Shown: in pieces, positions 43,681 through 53,490 of the stretch | Numbering within the stretch: position 1 is the first letter of the stretch | Layout of the letters: each line of letters begins with the position of its first letter | Assembly: GCF_947493565.1 (NCBI RefSeq) | Contig: NZ_CANLRG010000008.1 | Span: 1-64,000 of the forward strand | DNA from: an uncultured Lutibacter sp. | Lineage (GTDB): Bacteria; Bacteroidota; Bacteroidia; Flavobacteriales; Flavobacteriaceae | DNA: 64,000 nucleotides | Direction: 5' to 3' | Made by a program: the position numbers and the translations under genes | The notes under the pieces: generated by a model | The model's database searches: none | Told to the model about the DNA's origin: nothing | The model's input: only the letters and a program-made list of their open reading frames with translations

Positions 43681-45843
43681 TTAAAAGAATTTACTTCTAT
43701 TATCATTTATATCAGCTGTTTCTTCTAAAACTTTATATAGCTGATAAGCTCTTCCTTGTAATTGAGTAACCTTTCTTTTTCTGAAAGATTCATAATTTTC
43801 AAGCTCAGCTGGTAATTCTCTTTTGGTTACTTTAACAACAAACACGCCTTTGTCTCCTTCAATTGCATCAGAAACTTGATCAATCGGCAATGTAGACATT
43901 GCTCCAACAACAGCTGGTTCGTTACCAACTCCAGAAATTAATGGACTCGCTAAAGTTACTAATGATACTGAACGTACAGATGTATTTGCTGAAGAAGCTA
44001 TTTCTTCTAAAGTACTTCCTTTAAATGTTTTTTCTATTAAAGCTCTCTTTTTCTTATTAATCAACTCTGGTCTAATTTGTGTAATTAAATCTGAGCTAAT
44101 CACTAAACCATCTTTGTCTGTTTTACCTTTCAAAACAGCAACTGCATAAGCTCTTTTTCCTAACACATCAATATCAAAACGTTTAGAATCTCCTAATTCT
44201 CTCTCTTCGTTAAAAGCCCATGTTACCATTTGACGTTGTGTATTAAGTCCTGGAATAGCTTCATCTAAAGCTTTTAAATTAACAGCTGATTGAACATTTA
44301 AATCATCTTCTTTAGCTAATTCATCAATATTTCCACCTTCAGACAATCTTGCTGCCAATGTTTCAGCTTGTTCAAAAATATTATTTTCTGTTTCTTCTGA
44401 AGCTTCAATTAAACGAGCAAAAGTAGCTAGTTTTACAGCTTTTTCAGCTTCAGTTTGGTCATCAATTCTAATTACATGGTAACCAAAAGCAGTTTCTACA
44501 ACAGCAACACTTCCTTTTTTGTTTTTATAAATATAATCTGCAAAATCACGATCAAATCCTTGTGAAAAAGCTTGATCTTTTCTTATCCAACCAATATCAC
44601 CACCTTTTCCTTTTGTACCATCGGTATTTATTTCATCTGCAACTTCATTAAATTTAGCTTTGTTATTTCTAACTAAAGTAAAAATACTGTCAGCTGATTT
44701 TTTAGCTGCTTCTTTTGTTTTTAAAGAAATTGATCTTGTTGCTCCAACATAGGGAACTAAAATATGACTTGATTTTACAGAGTCTGGTAATTCTAAGGTT
44801 TCAACAACTTTAGAAATTTTATAATAACCATTATTTTTATAAGGACCAACAACATCTCCTACAGTTGCATTAAAAACTTCATCGGCTATTTCTGCTGGTA
44901 ATTGATTTTTGTATTTATAACCATTATCTAATGATAGATCCGATTTATTATCATTTAAAAAAGCTTCATAGTCTGTGGCATTTTTTAAACCTACTATTTT
45001 TACAGTAGTTTTTGCAGCGTTACTATATTCTTCTCTATCATTAATAAAATTTTCTACAGTTGCCTTTACGTCTGCATCATCAGCTTCAGAAGGAACGATA
45101 TCAAATTTTACATATTGTAATGTACGTGTAGCTTCTGGTTTAAATCTTTTAGTATTATCCTCAAGGTACTTCTTAATTTCTTCTCTAGACACAACACTTA
45201 AACTATCAGCAATTGTAGTATATGGTACATACACTAATTGAGCGTCCATTTTGGTATTTTGATATAAATAATCTCTTTTCCCTTCTTCTAAGGATGCCCC
45301 TAAACCAGCAGATACCAAATTAGTATAAGCCTGACGTTCAAGGTTTTGCTTAATACTTCTTTCAGTAGCTAACCAGTTCATCCAAGCTTGAGTATTACCA
45401 GCCTCAGCATCATCTTTCATGTTTGCTATGTACTCTTTTAGCTTTTCTTCATCAAAAAGATTCGCTTCATTTTTAAATAATGGAGAGTTTTGAATTTCAG
45501 GCAAAGAAGTCATAGCATCCCAAATATCTTTTTCACCCACTACAATACCTGCCTCTTCTAATTGCGTTTCAAATATTTTTTCGCTAATCATTGTGTTCCA
45601 AACTGCATTTACAGCTTGCATTTGAGTCGCTCTACCTCCACTTTGTGTTCTATAAGCTTCTACTTGACGAGCAAATTCTTCTCTATCAATTTCTTGACCA
45701 TTTACTTCACCAATTGAATTTATTTTACTTGAACTAAAAAATTGTTGAATTGAGCTTGGATCAAGTACAAATGCAAAAAGTGCTAAACCTACAATTAGGA
45801 TTAAGAACATTGAACGATCTCTAATTTTTGATAAAATTGCCAT
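43681..45843 (-). CDS. PpiD-like periplasmic chaperone/isomerase
   Basis: 720 residues. An N-terminal membrane anchor (FLILIVGLALFAFVL) is followed by a SurA_N-type chaperone region and one parvulin domain near residues 340-450 (SSHILVPY, then KGKGGDIGWIRKDQAF and FGYHVIRIDD), and a long C-terminal part. It assists folding of exported proteins. Called SurA/PpiD-type by domain order. Confidence 0.9.
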   Translation of the reverse strand: MAILSKIRDRSMFLILIVGLALFAFVLDPSSIQQFFSSSKINSIGEVNGQEIDREEFARQVEAYRTQSGGRATQMQAVNAVWNTMISEKIFETQLEEAGIVVGEKDIWDAMTSLPEIQNSPLFKNEANLFDEEKLKEYIANMKDDAEAGNTQAWMNWLATERSIKQNLERQAYTNLVSAGLGASLEEGKRDYLYQNTKMDAQLVYVPYTTIADSLSVVSREEIKKYLEDNTKRFKPEATRTLQYVKFDIVPSEADDADVKATVENFINDREEYSNAAKTTVKIVGLKNATDYEAFLNDNKSDLSLDNGYKYKNQLPAEIADEVFNATVGDVVGPYKNNGYYKISKVVETLELPDSVKSSHILVPYVGATRSISLKTKEAAKKSADSIFTLVRNNKAKFNEVADEINTDGTKGKGGDIGWIRKDQAFSQGFDRDFADYIYKNKKGSVAVVETAFGYHVIRIDDQTEAEKAVKLATFARLIEASEETENNIFEQAETLAARLSEGGNIDELAKEDDLNVQSAVNLKALDEAIPGLNTQRQMVTWAFNEERELGDSKRFDIDVLGKRAYAVAVLKGKTDKDGLVISSDLITQIRPELINKKKRALIEKTFKGSTLEEIASSANTSVRSVSLVTLASPLISGVGNEPAVVGAMSTLPIDQVSDAIEGDKGVFVVKVTKRELPAELENYESFRKRKVTQLQGRAYQLYKVLEETADINDNRSKFF

Positions 45844-45958
45844 TATTATATTTCTTTTAATTACAGTGTGCGAAAATACGATTTAGTATTTAATTATGAA
45901 AGTGAAATGATTAGAATTAATGCTAAATAACTGTTTATTTTTATGCTTTTATTAACAA

Positions 45959-47224
45959 TTAATCTGCTTGATCTAAAACCTTTAAATAAACCTCCATAAT
46001 TTTTGAAGAGTCAACTTTTAACATTTTAAAATGAAGGTTGTTTATTTCAATAATTTCATCTTGTTTAGGAATGTCTTCATTATGATATACGATAAATCCT
46101 CCTAAAGTTTCATAGGCTTCATTTTCTTCAAGGTTTAGGTTGTAGGTTTCGTTTAAATAATCTACTTCTAACCTTGCAGAGAATTCGTATTCACGAGAAT
46201 TTAAAATACTTTCTAACAATTCAACAGTATCGTGTTCATCAATAATTTCTCCAAACAATTCTTCTACAATATCTTCAACTGTTATGATTCCTGATGTTCC
46301 TCCAAATTCATCTAAAACTACTGAAATACTTCGTTTCTTTTTTATCAAACTATTTAGCACATTGTTAATTAACATACTTTCAGGAACAAACTCTACTGGT
46401 AAAAGTATTGATTTAATGGTTTTGGGTTTTTTAAACAGCTCAAATGCATGTACGTATCCTAAAACATCATCTAAAGAACCTTTATAAACTAATATTTTTG
46501 AATATCCTGTTTCTATAAATAACTTTCTTAAATTGGATAAACTTTCATTGATATTTACAGCTACAATTTCTGTTCTAGGAATCATGATTTCACGAGCCTT
46601 TAAATTGTCAAATTCAAGTGCATTTTGAAAAATTTGAATTTCAGAATCTACCTCTTCTGTATCTTTTGCATTTTCTAACTGCTTTGTGATATAATCTCCT
46701 AATTCTTCTTTACTAAATTCAGTTTGCTGAATATCTTTTGAGGTATTAAAAAACATTTTTAATACAAAATCTGAAATAAGTGTAATAAAATCTGAAATAA
46801 AATGAAATAGTATATAAAAAACATAAGCCAACGGCGCAAAAAACCACAAGGTTTCATTGGCATAAATTCTAAAAATTGCTTTTGGTAAAAACTCAGCAGT
46901 TACTAAAATTATTAAGGTAGAAATTACTGTTTGAATGAGTAATATAGCAAATTCATTTAAAGTATTTAAAGGTAATAAACTTACAATAAGTTTTCCCATA
47001 AAAAAACTATAAATTACCAATGCTATATTATTACCAACCAACATAGTTGTAATAAACTTGGATGATTTTGAGGTTAGTTTAGTTAATATTTTAGCGATGT
47101 AACCTTCCCTCTTTTTTTGCAGTTCAACTTGAAATTTATTAGCCGATACATATGCAATTTCCATTCCTGAAAAAAAAGCAGATAACAGTATTGAAATAAA
47201 TATGATGGCTAATTCAAGTTCCAT
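45959..47224 (-). CDS. CNNM/CorC-type CBS-domain membrane protein
   Basis: 421 residues. DUF21 membrane domain (1-185, with SGMEIAYVSANK), then two CBS domains (MIPRTEIVAVN, then VPESMLINNVL with FGGTSGIITVEDIVEELFGEI) and the CorC_HlyC C-terminal domain. Probably magnesium or cobalt export. In Flavobacteriaceae a related gene is gldE, but gldE lies next to gldD, which is absent here. Confidence 0.85.
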   Translation of the reverse strand: MELELAIIFISILLSAFFSGMEIAYVSANKFQVELQKKREGYIAKILTKLTSKSSKFITTMLVGNNIALVIYSFFMGKLIVSLLPLNTLNEFAILLIQTVISTLIILVTAEFLPKAIFRIYANETLWFFAPLAYVFYILFHFISDFITLISDFVLKMFFNTSKDIQQTEFSKEELGDYITKQLENAKDTEEVDSEIQIFQNALEFDNLKAREIMIPRTEIVAVNINESLSNLRKLFIETGYSKILVYKGSLDDVLGYVHAFELFKKPKTIKSILLPVEFVPESMLINNVLNSLIKKKRSISVVLDEFGGTSGIITVEDIVEELFGEIIDEHDTVELLESILNSREYEFSARLEVDYLNETYNLNLEENEAYETLGGFIVYHNEDIPKQDEIIEINNLHFKMLKVDSSKIMEVYLKVLDQAD

Positions 47225-47419
47225 TTATTTTGAATTCCTTTTTTCAATTCTCTTTCTAAATCTTTTTCTAAAAAAATACATAAAAACTGCCAAAACAGCG
47301 AACACTAATAATAAATAAGCTCTTTCTCTATTGGTATTCCAATTTAAAACTGTTTCTACAATAAAAATTATAGCGACAATTAAATAACCGTATTCAAATA
47401 TTTTCCAAATTTTTTGCAT
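47225..47419 (-). CDS. Small two-helix membrane protein
   Basis: 64 residues with two membrane helices (about 8-26 and 34-50) and a basic end (RKRFRKRIEKRNSK). It starts immediately before the CNNM gene (no gap) and after lptC by three bases, the usual place for it in Flavobacteriaceae. Function unknown. Confidence 0.65.
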   Translation of the reverse strand: MQKIWKIFEYGYLIVAIIFIVETVLNWNTNRERAYLLLVFAVLAVFMYFFRKRFRKRIEKRNSK

Positions 47420-47421
47420 CT

Positions 47422-47982
47422 CTATTCTTTAATATTAATGATTCCTGTTTGATTTTTCACCCACCAAGTTTTTAAATCTTCCGTAGCTTCAAAACCAGTT
47501 CCATATATAGTATCGGTTTGGGTGTAAAATGTAAATTTCTTTTCTGTAAAAAAATAATGAGTTTTTTGATCCCAATAAATTTGCTCAGTTTCTAATTTAT
47601 TTTTTTGAGCGTAGTTATAAATTACTACATTTTTTCTAATTTCTGCAACTTCTGTTTTTTTAAAGCTTTTTGCATAACCGCCCTCAATGGTGATAGAATC
47701 TCCATTTACTTCAATGGTTGTAATTTTTATTCCTTCAGGAAATTCAGAATACGGATGTTCTTCTCTGTTATCAAAATCGAGCATTAACGGAGCTTTCATT
47801 TTAATATTTATTCGTCCAGAATCAGTATGTTTATGGTTAATCTTTTCAGCTCTTCCTAAAGGTAAATTTTTATCTGCTAAAAAATCACGAACTTCTTTTA
47901 CATCATTAGTGCAAGAAAAAAACATTGCTGTTGAAAAAACAACAGCAATGTTTAAAATTATATGAATAACTGATTTTGTCAT
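47422..47982 (-). CDS. lptC: LptC-type LPS export protein
   Basis: 186 residues. A lipoprotein signal (AMFFSC) is followed by the LptC jellyroll with RINIKMKAPLMLDFDN, PYSEFPEGI and the recurring IEGGYAK-type strands. It bridges the LptBFG exporter and LptA. The Cys, rather than a membrane helix, suggests that this LptC is a lipoprotein, common in Bacteroidota. Confidence 0.85.
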   Translation of the reverse strand: MTKSVIHIILNIAVVFSTAMFFSCTNDVKEVRDFLADKNLPLGRAEKINHKHTDSGRINIKMKAPLMLDFDNREEHPYSEFPEGIKITTIEVNGDSITIEGGYAKSFKKTEVAEIRKNVVIYNYAQKNKLETEQIYWDQKTHYFFTEKKFTFYTQTDTIYGTGFEATEDLKTWWVKNQTGIINIKE

Positions 47983-48014
47983 ATAACAAATATACCAATT
48001 ATAATATTTTAAAT

Positions 48015-49370
48015 TTAATCTTTAGAACGAACTCTTACTGTTTCGTTAATCCAGCATCCAATTTTAAATGTAGAGCCAACTTCCACATTCGCAATGAATA
48101 AATCCTTTTTTGAAGGCAAGTTCGTTAAATACGTGTTTATGTATTTGTCTGCCTGTCTAGCAATACTTGGATCTACAGACTTTGCTTTAACTGCCATATT
48201 TAAGGCTGCAACATATACCATTCTTTTAGAAACAACGTCATCACCGCAAGAATTTGCACTGGTTGCGTATAAGCCTGAAATTAATAAGTATGCACTTCCC
48301 ATTGTTGGAGCTTCCTTTAAAGCTTGATAGCAATAACTTCTTGCTTCAGACTTTCTTCCTTTTTTTCCTAAAATTTGCGCAACACGTAATAAGTGACCAG
48401 CTTTTTTATAAGAATCAGTCTCCTGATCTACTGCTCTTTTAAAATACTCCATGGCTTTGTTAACTTCATTTTTCTTCATCAATATACCTGCATAAAATAC
48501 AGATGCTTGAGGTGAAGGGTCTGCATGAACATAAGCTTCAACTAACGTATCATAAAAAGGATCATCAGTACACTCTTTATTGTACATTCTAGACACTGCT
48601 CTTTTTAACCAAACAGCATTGTTTTTATTAGCTTCAAAATTCTTTTTATTTAAAGGAATTAAGTTTTCGCAAGTAGATATAGCAGATAATTTAGCATCTA
48701 AACCGCCTTCAACAATTGCAAAATTGGTTAATATTTGTTGGTAAACTTTTCTATTTTTTTTATCTCTAGAACTTAATGAAGTAGAATCTTTAGCATTGAT
48801 AATATCTATTTTTTTAGAATATTCAGCTCTACTTTTTTCTAAAGCTTCACCCACTTCATCATAAGTATCAAATACTATTTGAGGATTTGCATCTTTATGT
48901 TTTTGAAGTATTGCATCAAAGTATCTATAAATATTTTTTGGAGACAATTCAGTTGGATTTTCTTTGAACGCTTTTTCTAACCAACTATAAACTTCTTCAT
49001 CAGAAGCTCCAATTTCGGCTTTAAAACTTGCAATTTTATCTAAAATATCCGCTTTATCTTTTGGGAAATGTTCCATTCTTTGAGTATACACTCTCATTAC
49101 CAAATCTTGTGCAACTTTTTTATCAGCTTCTGTTGCAGTTTCCAACTTGTGTTCTGCAATATCTATTCCTAACTTATAAATATTAACTGATAGCGTTGGA
49201 CAATTATCCATACACCACATCCAATTTTCATAAGCCGCATCGTATTTTTTAGCTTTTACATCCCCTTTAAATAAATTGTATTTTATATTACAATCATTAG
49301 CTTGTGAAAAAACCATTGGTGCAGAAACTGTAAAAAATAATAAAGCTATAATTTGTCTCATTTTTTTCAT
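48015..49370 (-). CDS. Secreted TPR protein
   Basis: 451 residues with a signal peptide (LLFFTVSAPMVFS before Q). Several tetratricopeptide-like helices, clearest near residues 310-380 (ASVFYAGILMKKNEVNKAMEYF and AGHLLRVAQILGKKGRKSEARSY). It lies between an outer-membrane protein gene and lptC, in the order conserved among Flavobacteriaceae. Function unknown, possibly outer-membrane assembly. Confidence 0.75.
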   Translation of the reverse strand: MKKMRQIIALLFFTVSAPMVFSQANDCNIKYNLFKGDVKAKKYDAAYENWMWCMDNCPTLSVNIYKLGIDIAEHKLETATEADKKVAQDLVMRVYTQRMEHFPKDKADILDKIASFKAEIGASDEEVYSWLEKAFKENPTELSPKNIYRYFDAILQKHKDANPQIVFDTYDEVGEALEKSRAEYSKKIDIINAKDSTSLSSRDKKNRKVYQQILTNFAIVEGGLDAKLSAISTCENLIPLNKKNFEANKNNAVWLKRAVSRMYNKECTDDPFYDTLVEAYVHADPSPQASVFYAGILMKKNEVNKAMEYFKRAVDQETDSYKKAGHLLRVAQILGKKGRKSEARSYCYQALKEAPTMGSAYLLISGLYATSANSCGDDVVSKRMVYVAALNMAVKAKSVDPSIARQADKYINTYLTNLPSKKDLFIANVEVGSTFKIGCWINETVRVRSKD

Positions 49371-49386
49371 CTTCTTATCCTTTTAA

Positions 49387-50670
49387 TTAAAATATTTCTA
49401 ATTTTTTAAACCATTTATCGTTAAGTGATAAACTTAACCTGAAGTTTACATAATTTTCTTGTACTAATCCGTTAGTTGATTTACCTCTTTTACCAAACTC
49501 AAAACCCAAATTTAAATTAGATAATTGTTGACCAACTGGTAAGCCTACTCCAAAAGATATGCCAAAATCATCAATCGCTGTAAAATCATTTCCATTCCCA
49601 GAAGCATCAACCATCAATCCTGTCTTTTCAAACTTCACGCCTACCCTGTAAGTTACTCTCTCCCAATAACTTGTTATTGAATTATATTTTGGAATGTAAA
49701 AACCTCCTAAAGCGATTTTATTATATACATCGTATTTAATTTTTGAATAATTATTAAATACTCCCCCTTGAACATTAAGAGCTTCTTGGAAACTATAATC
49801 TGCACCAACAAACCATTTATTATCACTTCCTAAACCAACTCCTAAAGTAGTTTTTAATGGTGCTTTTAAAAAGCCTTTACTTTCTCGGTTTAAAATAGTA
49901 TCTCTTGGAGACTCAAATGAAATCAAAGATACAGAATATAAATATTCATTACCATCAGCTTCCGTTTCATTTTCAAAGTCAAAATTTGCTCCTACATTTA
50001 AATTTATTTTTTCATTTAATTTTGTTTTATATTGAAAACCTGCATTTAAAGAAAAACCATCAACATTTGAAATAGTTTCATATTTAGTTGCCAAAGCAAC
50101 GTCCTTTTGCTGATTAATAATACTGTTTTCTATTTTTCCAAATACATAACTCCCTTGAAGTCCAATATCAAAACCTTTAAATAAATTATAGCCAAAACCC
50201 AAAAATACTTTATTAGTTCCACCATCACCACTATATGCAGAGGCTTCAATTACTTCTCCGCTAGTATCATATTGATTAGCTAGTAAAGAATACCCAACAG
50301 TAGTATTAGGTAGTAAGCCAAAAGCGAGTCCTCCTTTTTGCCCTAAAGGAATCCCCATTGCTAAATAAGAAAGATAAGTAGCTGCAGCACTTTGCTTATC
50401 ATTACTATCCTTTGCCCAAGTATTTTTGTTTTCAAGTCCTAAAGAATACACCGTAAATCTAAGTGAAGCATATGCAGCGGGGTTAGATAAATTCAAGTGA
50501 TAGACATCACTTAAAGAAGTTCCAATTCCTCCCATACTTAATTGCTCAACAGTACTAGAACTATTTTTATCTCCAATACCAAAAAAAGAATATGCAGAAG
50601 TGTTGTTTTTTTGAGCAAAACCAACAATTGATATCAATAGAGTTAAAACTACTATTATTTTTTTTATCAT
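49387..50670 (-). CDS. Outer-membrane beta-barrel protein (FadL/PorV-like)
   Basis: 427 residues with signal peptide (LLISIVGFAQ). It begins SAYSFFGIGDKN-SST-EQLSMGGIGTSLSD, as in PorV/FadL-type barrels, and ends in an aromatic strand KWFKKLEIF. Amphipathic strands throughout. It may transport hydrophobic substrates. It follows coaX by three bases. Confidence 0.75.
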   Translation of the reverse strand: MIKKIIVVLTLLISIVGFAQKNNTSAYSFFGIGDKNSSSTVEQLSMGGIGTSLSDVYHLNLSNPAAYASLRFTVYSLGLENKNTWAKDSNDKQSAAATYLSYLAMGIPLGQKGGLAFGLLPNTTVGYSLLANQYDTSGEVIEASAYSGDGGTNKVFLGFGYNLFKGFDIGLQGSYVFGKIENSIINQQKDVALATKYETISNVDGFSLNAGFQYKTKLNEKINLNVGANFDFENETEADGNEYLYSVSLISFESPRDTILNRESKGFLKAPLKTTLGVGLGSDNKWFVGADYSFQEALNVQGGVFNNYSKIKYDVYNKIALGGFYIPKYNSITSYWERVTYRVGVKFEKTGLMVDASGNGNDFTAIDDFGISFGVGLPVGQQLSNLNLGFEFGKRGKSTNGLVQENYVNFRLSLSLNDKWFKKLEIF

Positions 50671-50673
50671 TTA

Positions 50674-51396
50674 TTATAAATTATAAGTCAAAATTGTGTT
50701 CAATCCTTGTAATAAAAAATTAGGATTGGCAAATATGCCATTTTTTAATCTATTTGACAAGAAATTAACGTCTCCACCTGTTAAAACTATTGTTAAATCT
50801 TTATTTTTTTTTCTATAACTTTCAATATTACTATCAATTTCATTTATAACTCCATTAACAATTCCAGAATGAATACACTCTTCTGTTGATCCCCCAATTA
50901 AGCCTTCAGGTTGTTTTGTTTCTAATAATGGTAATTTCTTTGTAAATTGATGCAATGATTGATACCTCATTTTTATACCTGGTGAAATTGCTCCACCTAA
51001 ATAACATCCTTTTTCATTTATAAAATCATAAGTGATACAGGTTCCAGCATCAATAATTAAAACGTTTTTATTTGGGAACTGGGAAGCTGCTGAAGAAACT
51101 AACGCAATTCTGTCTACACCCAACGTTTTTGGTGTTTTATAACAATTTTTAAAAGGAATTTTGGAGATGTAATCTAACTGAATTAAGTTAATTTTACTAT
51201 TTAGTTCATTAATTTGAGATTTTTTTAAGTTTCCTACAGAAGATAAAATAGCGTTTTTACAACTATAAACTTCAAGTAGTTTTAGTGCTTTAAAATAAAA
51301 CTCTTCGGTTGTAATTATTTCATTATGAATTATTTCAGCATTATTAAAAACTGCTATTTTAATTCTTGTATTACCAACGTCAATTATTAAGTTCAT
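50674..51396 (-). CDS. coaX: Type III pantothenate kinase
   Basis: 240 residues. It opens MNLIIDVGNTRIKIAVF and has GVDRIALVSSA and IDAGTCITYDFI, the CoaX signatures. It makes 4'-phosphopantothenate, the first step to CoA, without feedback inhibition by CoA. First gene of the run to the PpiD-like gene. Confidence 0.95.
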   Translation of the reverse strand: MNLIIDVGNTRIKIAVFNNAEIIHNEIITTEEFYFKALKLLEVYSCKNAILSSVGNLKKSQINELNSKINLIQLDYISKIPFKNCYKTPKTLGVDRIALVSSAASQFPNKNVLIIDAGTCITYDFINEKGCYLGGAISPGIKMRYQSLHQFTKKLPLLETKQPEGLIGGSTEECIHSGIVNGVINEIDSNIESYRKKNKDLTIVLTGGDVNFLSNRLKNGIFANPNFLLQGLNTILTYNL

Positions 51397-51446
51397 TCAA
51401 AATTTTTAATAAGTATCAAAAATACAATAGATTTTTTAAAAATTGT

Positions 51447-51478
51447 TTTGATTTGTATAAAAAATACATTTATATTTG
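51447..51478 (+). promoter_or_regulatory. Promoter of the tRNA-Phe gene
   Basis: TTTG at 51447-51450, a 20-base spacer and TATATTTG at 51471-51478 are a full match to the Bacteroidota consensus TTTG-N19-21-TAnnTTTG, the best promoter in the window and a reference for the others. Confidence 0.8.
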
Positions 51479-51494
51479 CAACCGCTAAAGCGAT

Positions 51495-51570
51495 GGTGCC
51501 TTAGCTCAGTTGGTAGAGCAAAGGACTGAAAATCCTTGTGTCCCTGGTTCGATTCCTGGAGGCACCACCA
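51495..51570 (+). tRNA. tRNA-Phe (GAA)
   Basis: Cloverleaf of 76 bases. Acceptor GGTGCCT pairs with AGGCACC, the anticodon loop CTGAAAA gives anticodon GAA (Phe), the T arm has GGTTCGATTCC. Discriminator A and the CCA end are encoded. Confidence 0.96.
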
Positions 51571-51572
51571 TA

Positions 51573-51600
51573 AAAGCCTAAACAAATTTGTTTAGGCTTT
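51573..51600 (+). terminator. Terminator after tRNA-Phe
   Basis: AAAGCCTAAACAAA and TTTGTTTAGGCTTT are perfect 14-base arms without a loop gap, then T-rich. It directly follows the CCA end. Confidence 0.85.
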
Positions 51601-51615
51601 TTTATTTTACTAAAT

Positions 51616-51651
51616 AAAAAAGCCGCGATAGGTAAATCCACGCGGCTTTTT
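51616..51651 (-). terminator. Terminator after the gene at 51670
   Basis: AAAAAGCCGCG and CGCGGCTTTTT pair around a 13-base loop; on the minus strand the stem is followed by a T-run. It ends the small acidic protein gene. Confidence 0.8.
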
Positions 51652-51669
51652 TGTATAAATTTTTAATTG

Positions 51670-51969
51670 TTAATCATCATCTAAATCAACTTCTAAATCG
51701 GCATCATCTACATCAATATTTAAATCGTCACTAATTACTATATCTTCTTCATCTTCTTCATGACTTTCCATACTATCTACTAATTCATCGCTAATTTTTA
51801 CCAAATACATAGTATCTTCTGTAGAAACTTCTACTGCTTCTATATATTGACCTTTATGATTTGTAAATTTAACGATATCTCTAATGCCATAACCATCAGG
51901 AAATTTTTCTACTAATAAGTTTAAAATTTCAGGTGTTAATTTTTTATAATCTACTATTATTCTCTTCAA
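51670..51969 (-). CDS. Small acidic-tailed protein, conserved in Flavobacteriaceae
   Basis: 99 residues. The first 70 form a compact domain (IIVDYKKLTPEILNLLVEKFP, DTMYLVKISDEL), the last 30 are almost all Asp and Glu. No function is known; the acidic tail suggests binding to a basic partner such as a ribosomal or RNA-binding protein. The start and RBS are unremarkable. Confidence 0.7.
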   Translation of the reverse strand: MKRIIVDYKKLTPEILNLLVEKFPDGYGIRDIVKFTNHKGQYIEAVEVSTEDTMYLVKISDELVDSMESHEEDEEDIVISDDLNIDVDDADLEVDLDDD

Positions 51970-52106
51970 AACAAACTAGTTATAATTAAACTTTTAAAAT
52001 AAAATTTATTTATGATTTAATATCTATAAAAATCAAATATATAAAAATATTATTATGAATAAAATTAATTTAATTATTCTGAAAATAAATTTTATAAATT
52101 ACTGTA

Positions 52107-53003
52107 TTACAACATCATAAGAGTATTTACCTCCATCTCGGTTAAATGCCTCCAATGACCTCTAGGCAAATCTTTTTTAGTTAAACCTGCAAAAATTACA
52201 CGGTCTAATTTTATAACATTGTAATTAAAATGTTCAAAAATTCTACGCACAATTCTATTTCTTCCTGAATGTATTTTTACTCCAACCTCATTTTTTGGCT
52301 GGTTTTGTATGTATGATATTTCATCTACAATCACACGTCTATCATCTAACATAAAACCCTCTGAAATTTTTTGCATATCACTCATTGCTAATTTTTTATC
52401 TAAGGTTGCATGATATATTTTCTGAATATTATGTTTTGGATGCGTTAATTTTTTTGCCAATTCACCATCATTAGTAAATAACAATAATCCTGTTGTATTT
52501 CTATCAAGTCTACCAACTGGATAAATTCGTTCTTTGGAAGCATTTCCTATTAATTCCATCACAGTCTTCCTGCCTCTATCATCATCCATAGTTGTAATAA
52601 AGTTTTTAGGTTTATTTAATAATACATACCTCTTTTTTTCTTGACTTATTAAGGTTCCGTCAAATCTCACTTCATCAGTTGGAGATACTTTGTATCCCAT
52701 TTCAGTAACTAACTTTCCATTAACTGTGGCACTTCCAGCTTTAATAAAGACATCCGCTTCACGACGAGAACAAATTCCTGCATTTGCAATGTATTTATTT
52801 AAGCGAATACCTTCTGAATTTGAGCTTGTATTTTTTGAAGTAGCCTTTCTTTCAACATCTAAAGGCTTCTTAAAAGATTTCTTGGTATTTTCATTTTTAG
52901 AAGTTGAATACTTCTTTTTTCCTTCAAACTTATTGTGGGTAGGTTTCTGAGGATTTTTTTTCCCTTGTTGTCGTCCTCTCGACGAGTTTTTACTTGAATT
53001 CAT
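52107..53003 (-). CDS. RluB/RsuA-type pseudouridine synthase
   Basis: 298 residues. A basic, Ser/Lys/Asn-rich N-terminus (1-65) precedes an S4 domain (IRLNKYIANAGICSRREAD) and the PseudoU_synth_2 domain with the catalytic Asp in GRLDRNTTGLLLF. The late RNRIVRRIFEHF is typical of RluB/E/F and RsuA. The disordered front probably binds rRNA. Exact target in 23S or 16S RNA not assignable. Confidence 0.9.
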   Translation of the reverse strand: MNSSKNSSRGRQQGKKNPQKPTHNKFEGKKKYSTSKNENTKKSFKKPLDVERKATSKNTSSNSEGIRLNKYIANAGICSRREADVFIKAGSATVNGKLVTEMGYKVSPTDEVRFDGTLISQEKKRYVLLNKPKNFITTMDDDRGRKTVMELIGNASKERIYPVGRLDRNTTGLLLFTNDGELAKKLTHPKHNIQKIYHATLDKKLAMSDMQKISEGFMLDDRRVIVDEISYIQNQPKNEVGVKIHSGRNRIVRRIFEHFNYNVIKLDRVIFAGLTKKDLPRGHWRHLTEMEVNTLMML

Positions 53004-53129
53004 TGTTATATGTTATATTTTTTGCAAAAATAGCTTTAATATATTAATAACATCAAAATTCTTATAAAATAATGGGTAACAATGTTTAAGGTTCATTTAT
53101 ATAATTATATAAACTAAAAATTAAGTATT

Positions 53130-53477
53130 ATGAAAACTACATTAATTATCACACTATTTTTAATTACATCCATCTCATTTGCTCAAGTAAAAGAAAAAAA
53201 TGAGCTTAAAAAACAGGTGGCTTTTAAAACTAAAACCATTAAAAAAAAGGAACGAAAAGCATTTGGTTACATAAAATTTGATGATGTTAAAGGAGAAGTA
53301 ACATCCACTTCAATAAAAAGAGTTATTATAAACCCAATTCGTAAAAACCCAAATTTAAAAAGATGGTGGGTTAATAAAAAAATGAAAGAAAGCTCACTTA
53401 CCACAACTACTAGCAAAAAAAGAAGAAGAGTTGAAGTGCTAAAAAGCAATAAACAAGGCGATCCAAATAAAAACTAA
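53130..53477 (+). CDS. Small secreted basic protein, unknown
   Basis: 115 residues with a signal peptide (LIITLFLITSISFAQ). The mature part is Lys/Arg-rich, including RKNPNLKRWWVNKK and a Thr-Ser-Lys run TTTTSKKRRR. No family recognised. It stands alone between two minus-strand genes. Confidence 0.55.
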   Translation: MKTTLIITLFLITSISFAQVKEKNELKKQVAFKTKTIKKKERKAFGYIKFDDVKGEVTSTSIKRVIINPIRKNPNLKRWWVNKKMKESSLTTTTSKKRRRVEVLKSNKQGDPNKN

Positions 53478-53490
53478 TACCAAAATTATC

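Noticed and set aside
45959-47224. gldE (gliding) for the CNNM gene
   Set aside because: gldE sits next to gldD and ssb; neither is here, and the neighbours are lptC and a PpiD-like gene.
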